From positions 866,501 through 930,500 of the forward strand of contig NC_090698.1 of assembly GCF_040954835.1 (NCBI RefSeq): DNA of 64,000 nt, written 5' to 3'. Shown here in pieces: positions 57,701 through 64,000 of this stretch; the first letter of the stretch is position 1, and each line of letters starts with the position of its first letter. This DNA comes from Lepisosteus oculatus (taxonomy: Eukaryota > Chordata > Actinopteri > Semionotiformes > Lepisosteidae). Below the pieces are notes generated by a model, which saw only the letters and a program-made list of their open reading frames with translations, was not told the origin of the DNA and made no database searches. A program made the translations under genes and the position numbers.

Positions 57701-60700
57701 GAATGACGGAGGGAATTAGATCATAGACAGCAAGAGAAAAAAATCATGTGACTCGCCATCTTAAATCTGGTGCACTGTATCCCCAAGATTTGATGCAATA
57801 GGTGCACATTTCCCATACCTTGATCTGATTGACCTGTGTTGGTTTCTTAAGGCAACATCGTGGCATTAGCAATCTTGTCAGTCAAAACGACCTGCATCTT
57901 GTATCCCAGGTATTCCTTCATTTGACCTCACAGTTTCATAGAAGAAGAAAAGTTCAATTGTTTTATCAAGTCCAAGATTAAAGCACATGACCAATCATCA
58001 CAAACATGGAATAATATCATAATTTATATCACAAACATGGAATAACAAGGTCCACTATGTTTCCAACTTCTGCTAGGCATGGATTCAGAGAACAACAACT
58101 TTGAGAGTTCCTCACATTCTGTGAAAAAGGCAGTACGATGGCAAAACCATGTGACCTGCCGCTGTGACCTTCACTCTGACAGCTTCCCACGCAATCCTGC
58201 TCTCCTGCCACATTTCATGAGTGTTTGTCTGGGGTTTGGGATTTTATATGCATGTCAAAATTCCTGCCAAAAATATTAATCTGAATACAAACTGTAACTC
58301 AAATGCTCAATAACTATGACTTCATTGCTGGCCCCCTAACAAATGCACAGGACTCCACTGCAGTTCTCAGCCACTGGAGCAGGGTTAACTCTGCTGGGAC
58401 GTTTCCATCAGCACCGAAGCCCAGCTGTGTCAGAGGGAGAAGGGAGGACTGGTGTCCGAGATATAGGGCACAGGAGGACCCCTAACGCTGCCCGACTGCG
58501 CCGCTCTGCAGTGAGCAGAGGACGGCTTTCACTGCCTGCTGTGAGAAAGCTCAGTGGTCACAATGGCAAAGCAACACAAGCAAGTACGTATGGCAATTCT
58601 CCAAATGGCAAATAACCAGCTGTTGGAAAACCACAATTTAATCCTCAGAAGGAAAACTTTCAAGCCTAAAAAAGTCCTGAAAAAAAACTAGGCTGACCTT
58701 TACAGATGAGTTGCCATATATGCAGTTGTTCTGTGTGTTTCTGGATTCTCGAAATCCTGAAAATCGATTCTCCCCTGATCCTCCTCTGCTCTTTGCTGTG
58801 CTGTGAAAACACCTTGCTTCCGTCAGGTCCGATATGTTTTTATAACATTGAATTTGTGGAAGGATCTGGAATTGAGTTAAACAGCTGTGGCCTAGAGCAG
58901 CTTCATGACCTTCAGTTTACTCTTCAAAACACTCCCAAACATTCTTGGAAAAGAATGCCTCCCGATCAAGAAAAAGACATCCTTGTTTCCAGAGAACACA
59001 TCCCTGCCTTTCTGCCCTGATCTTTTTGATTCCTGAAAGCAGGCTGCTGGATTAATGTCTCGATGCCTGGGCGCGGGTGACGTCAGTAAGGGCCTCAGTT
59101 TGCTTAGAACCCCAGAATGGTCACCTCCTGCAGGAGGACTGTCCAGCCCAAGCCCCCCAGCCCCCGAGCTGCCCCCCGATCCCTGGGGCCTCTCCTAGCT
59201 GCGGGCCGGCAGAAGATATGGACAGCCAGGGCCATGAACCACCAGAACGAAGGCACTACCCTGGGAACTGTCCCTGTGTGCCTCTGCTCAGGACATGTTC
59301 ACACCGATATTTTTACACTGATTCTGCCTGCACATGGCAGGGACAAGCTTTACCTGTCCCACCAGAGCCTTCTGGATATTTGATCCCCATCCTGCCTCTC
59401 CCTGCTCACCACCCGACACGGATCTGCATCAGGATAGGACAGACGCCTGATCCCTGGGCGCCCAGACGTCCAGCAGTCAGCCCATCATGATGCACCTGCT
59501 GCCCTGCTGTCCAGATAGGATCCTTCTAGACCTCTGATGACAGGACTGTGGCAGGGCGCAGGCAGCACATTTCAATGGCGAATAAAATTCAGAAAAAATA
59601 GAGAAATTTAGAAGAAATCTATTAATAAATGAAAAAATGTACGACGGAATCCAGAGCCTGGGTCACCCTAAGTATGTTTAAATACAAATACCAAAATAGT
59701 CACAATCCCATCACTAAGTTGACAGTGATACATAATCGTATGGACTGCTGGGGCAAAGCCAGCTGGTGATGGATATGTTGGAAAAAAAAAAGATTTTCGC
59801 TTTGGAATTGATGATGTTTCCTGCAAGAATAGTTTTTCAGCTGCTGGAAAAGCCACAGGGCTTTGGGAGGTAGAGGAGGGGTGGGTGGAGTCGTCGGGCC
59901 ACCTGTCTGGGAAGAGGGAGTCCGCGTCCGACTGCTGTGGTGAAGATCGATCAAAGCGGTATCTAGGAGGGATGGACTTCTCCGTCAAGCAGGCAAAGCA
60001 GAGACACAGATTAGAAAAAAAAATAGAAGAGTTTCTGGGAAAAAATACCTAAACGGGAATCTTTTGAGAAGCTTTTGAGTGTTGTTGAAAGTGCTCCCAC
60101 CATCTGTTAACAGCTGTGTGAACAATGACTTTAGAATGCAGCACTAATGCAGCATGGAGCTAATGAATCACATCATCATCCAGCCTCAGAGTCCCGGAGA
60201 GCTCGTGTGACCAGCCCCAGTGATCTGCTCCATGTGCTCACAGCTCTTCATCCCCAAATCTTCCTCCTGTGATTCCACCCCGGGCCCTTGTCTGTTTCAC
60301 TGCGGGCTCTAAGGGCACTGTTTGAGGCGACACTATTGAGACACACTTAACGGTTTAGAGAGCTTGAACTAAACGCCAACAACCCCAGTCCTATAAGTTC
60401 AGGGAAAAAGATGTTCAATTACTTCATTCTTTATCTGTATGAAATCTCCTCAGGACCTCATCTGATCTGGGTGCTTTTATGCTATGCAGTGCACTATTGC
60501 TTTATGTATCGTGTATTGGCTAGCGGCTGCGTTAGATGCAATTTCTCTTTGTCATAAGGTAGCCTATCAATCAGAAAAGAACAGGAGTCGTCGGAAGGAA
60601 CTTTTTATTTGTGCTCAGGGGTAATTCAGGTTTTGGCAGGGTTCATGTTTTATAGGGAAACACTGGAGACGTTTTTGGTCAAAGCATGGTCATGCCACAT

Positions 60701-63700
60701 GTTTGAACCTTGAAAGGAATAATGACTCCCACACAGAGTTTTAGTTTTGCTCTTTGGTCATGGGGATATACTGGAATATGATGTCAGTCTCGTTTGTACA
60801 AAGCTTCCCCTACATCACAGGCAATTTTGTAAAGTCTTATGAACAGTGTACATCTTGGCAATAAGACCAATAGCAAGTATTAATATGAAACAAAATACAA
60901 CTCATAAGCTGGGTTTCATTCAAAAAGTTCCCTTCAAATCACAACAATAAACATCAATAACAAGTTTGGAGATGAAGGCATAAATGCCTGTGATCAGGTT
61001 TCATGTGCTGTTTCATTTGGTAAACACATGTTCAGTTTTCTGTGGACTGCAGCATTATGGAAGTTTGTCTGAGTGTCACAGACAATTACCAGACAATTAC
61101 AGCAGCAAAACACTGGAGCAGCACACCATTCAAGAGGCATTAGTGGCCTGAGGTTTAACCAGAGATCCATTTTCCAGACTTTTATGGGAAATCAATACAC
61201 AATGTTGGATCAGAGACAGGCTGGAAAGGACATGATGACACACCAGGTCCTCCGACCTAAAACCATAGTGTGTTCCAGAGCAATCCAGCCCTCATGCTTC
61301 ATCTTTAAAGCTAGCTAGGGTATAGTTACTGTAACTCACAGTAAGCGGTCAGAAATAACGATATTTTTGGAACTGAATTAGAAGGGAGTTAAAATGCACA
61401 CAATCAATGAACTGTGCACAAATTCAGTACATTGTCTTCCAGTGTTTGTCTTGCACCAAGCAGCTGATGTCATCTTCTGTCACCTCCTTACCTGGTCCTC
61501 ACATTCCTTTGCAATTTTCCACTCTAGCTGCTCTTTAGAAATCCCTGTTTGCTGTTCCAGCTACAGTTACCAATCGCAGCCTGTATCTAAATGATTCCTC
61601 ATGGAGGAAAGGGAAGAAAGTGAGCCGGGGTGGAGAACAGTGCTGCACAAACCTCAGATCACCATTTCTTCAAAGCACTGTGCTTCCTATCTTCACTTCA
61701 TCGACTTTCACTTGGAGAGGTGGCAATCAGCTCGTAGGGTGAACACAATAAAGGAGAACCAAAAGAAAACAGATCTAGACACAATATCGACGAGTGCACA
61801 CTGGAAATGGGATGACATAAGAAAGACCCAGGAGACAGAAAATACTGTGCAGCCCCATTTTCCTCCGAGAGTGTTTCTTCCGAGAGTAAAGGTGACTGTT
61901 GATCCATTTCTCCAGTAATTTCTCATGCCACTCTGTTATACATCTCTTCTTAATTTCCAACAAAAGAATAGAAGCATGAATCTGCATCTGTGTCAGTGCA
62001 CAGTTCATATTATAATCTAATTAAGGATTAAGAGACGGCATATGCTGATGCTCGTGCATTGAACTTTTCTTACCAAGTATCAAGTTCACTGCATCTTCCT
62101 GGATGCCATGTGGCATTTAAGATTGTTTTCTCTTAGAGATGGGAGCTGTGCAGGCAAAGGAAGAAAATCTTTAAGTTTAAGTTTAAAGGATTAACATTTG
62201 CTCACATTTTACAAATGAAGAAAGAGTTTATAAAAACATGTTTTCTCTATTCTGTGTGACATTTCTACTGAGTGTTTTAGTGTCTGCATGCTGTCTATAC
62301 TCACTGTAATGGAGGACAGCACAGTGATAAATGGACTTCAGCTATTTTTAAAGAAGAAAACTGGAATCCAAAAGTTATTATTCTGATAATATAATATTTA
62401 CAGAAAACTACGATTCAAAGGAATGTCTGAAAAAACCTGGCAATGTACTCTTGTAGGCATGAATCTTTTAAATCAATACAGAAGGAACTGCTTCACTGTT
62501 ACAGGTTTTACATCAGTCCTGCTAAGCACCGTTTCCAGCAACTCTTGCACCAGGCAAGCACAGATGGAAAAACATCAGTTCCTAAGAGAGTGAAATTCCT
62601 AGTCTGTCCCTCCAGAATACAAATTTCTCATTATTACCCTTTGCCGATATTTTACAAAAAACACTTTCAATCCCGTTTCTGACCTGTCTGGCAGACTGCA
62701 CTCTTACAGTAGTCACTTTTTCAGGCAGCAGTCGGATGTAAACTCTGCAAAGTGGAAATACGTAATGCTCCAACTCTTGAAGAATACAGCAGAAATGTGT
62801 TTGCTTGCTTTTTTGTTCTGGTCTCTGTTGTCTTGAAGCACACAATCAGTTGGTTCTTTTTGAGAAAATATTAACACCAGACTTCACTCTGCCAGAGAAA
62901 AAAGCAGCGATGTCAAGCTCCATCTACCCCAGTGGCCCCTGCAGGGTGAAAGTCACTGTCAGCAGACAGACAGCAAGGTAAACACATCTCCCCCGGGGAG
63001 GAGCCAGGCTCCCTCTGCCAGGCAGGGTGCAAGTGTGGGAGGTCTGCAGGCGCCTGGCCCGTCTCAGCCTGACACTCTCCCCACGCAGCTCTCCCCCGAT
63101 GCTCTCCCTGTGCAGTGAGCTGCCTAGCCTCACACCTGGCAATCTGTCTGTCTTCAGAGGACAGACTGGGCAGGGACACATCACAGATGGGCTGAGGTCC
63201 ACTGATCCAGAATCCTGTTTGGACATTTGGACACATGTGATGTGGACACAGAGGACTCAGACTCGGGTCCTGGAGTGCCGAGGGTCTTCTAGTGTTTTGC
63301 TATTACTGTAGGTTGATTGTTTAAGATAATAACACCTCTATGAAAGGGGCAGCACAGCACACAGGAGAGGAGCGGGAGCACTACCTAATCAAAGTCATTC
63401 AGTTCATTAATACATTTCTCAATGAACAATTCAGTCCTTCCAGCCAGCATTGAATCAATTAAAGACTAACCTAGCATCGTAAGAATTCAGGTGCCTATTT
63501 TTAGAATTACAGGTTAGTGCCACCCTTGGTTCCCACACTGAACTCTCTACTGTAACAGTTCGGCTTTCTTCACAGAAACAGCATTCTCAATTCCAACTGA
63601 TCAGCCTGGCTGGAAGGCTCATAAAGAAAACTGCACAGGATCGCTAACATGAGTCAAAGTCAGCATGAGAAGCACAATGCAGTGTTTATCCAGCAATCAG

Positions 63701-64000
63701 TGCTCTGAAAAGGCTGGCATGAGAGTGCTCTTTGGCAAAAAATCCTGGCGGAGGATGGTTTTACCAAAGCAGCTGCTGATAAACTGAAACAACATGGAGA
63801 CCAAGTTTTGGGAAATGAAAACGCAATGAAAATATGTTCTTGCTTTCGTCTCCATGCTGTTTGCTTCAGGCTGCTTGCTGGGACATGCGTTTTGGTTGTT
63901 GTGTGACGTTGTGTGTAATGCAACACCTGGAATCTGAAAGGTACTGTAAATGCTTAAGAAATGACAGTGAAAAAATTCAGCGTCCCAGAGCTCCTGTCTG
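51761..64000. other. PTGIR intron or intergenic, no gene recognised
   Basis: AT-rich with small GC islands at 53400-53560, 54080-54260, 59050-59480 and 62900-63290. None gives a convincing exon. The last PTGIR exon was specifically looked for on the plus strand and not seen. A minus-strand open frame at 59954-59988 and below is discussed in the findings. Confidence 0.4.

Noticed and set aside
59077-59490. 137-codon Pro-rich frame, checked as a possible PTGIR last exon because it contains DPW
   Set aside because: The surrounding residues are not a TM7 segment (no FNPIL before DPW) and the translation is low-complexity.

Overview
The window is vertebrate nuclear DNA. It has spliced genes with GT/AG introns, CpG-rich promoters, and relics of L2-like and CR1-like LINEs, 5S-rRNA-derived and tRNA-type SINEs. 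A ray-finned fish is the best guess, plausibly a non-teleost such as a gar or bowfin. This rests on the slow-evolving single-copy genes, the strong contrast between GC-rich exons and AT-rich spacers, and the repeat mix. The species is inferred, not proven.

Layout. (1) 1-6.94 kb: the 5' part of RTN2 (reticulon 2) on the minus strand. Four coding exons are traced (6936-6906, 5338-5285, 4646-4014, 3127-2985). The reticulon homology domain lies off the left edge. (2) 9.2-15.96 kb: PPM1N-like PP2C phosphatase on the plus strand, five coding exons, head to head with RTN2. Its last intron is almost filled by a 28-unit 38/39-bp minisatellite that repeats a 3' splice site. (3) 19.77-25.16 kb: a nine-exon SLC3A2/4F2hc-like heavy-chain gene on the plus strand, complete at 536 codons, with a second large minisatellite (about 1.55 kb) in intron 3. 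(4) 25-47 kb: gene-poor spacer with two L2-type LINE copies, CR1-like relics, a 5S-derived SINE, and a small inverted-repeat element carrying a tRNA-like promoter. (5) 48.2-49.5 kb: PTGIR (prostacyclin receptor), with a 5' UTR exon and the first coding exon. That exon stops at the family-typical intron at the end of TM6. The last exon was not found in the remaining 14.5 kb. (6) 49.5-64 kb: PTGIR intron or intergenic DNA, starting with a third minisatellite, with no further gene recognised.

RTN2 and PPM1N are neighbours on human 19q13.32, and PTGIR lies on the same human arm, so this is conserved linkage. The SLC3A2-like gene is the surprise. Human SLC3A2 sits on 11q near RTN3, the paralogue of RTN2. 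The gene here may therefore be the RTN2-side whole-genome-duplication partner of SLC3A2, apparently absent from this human region. It lacks the usual cysteine that disulfide-bonds the transporter light chain. The genes act in different processes (ER shaping, Ser/Thr dephosphorylation, amino-acid transporter assembly, prostacyclin signalling) and form no functional cluster.

Exon coordinates come from reading splice sites and checking reading-frame phase across each junction by hand. Homology assignments come from recall of the protein families, not from a search.
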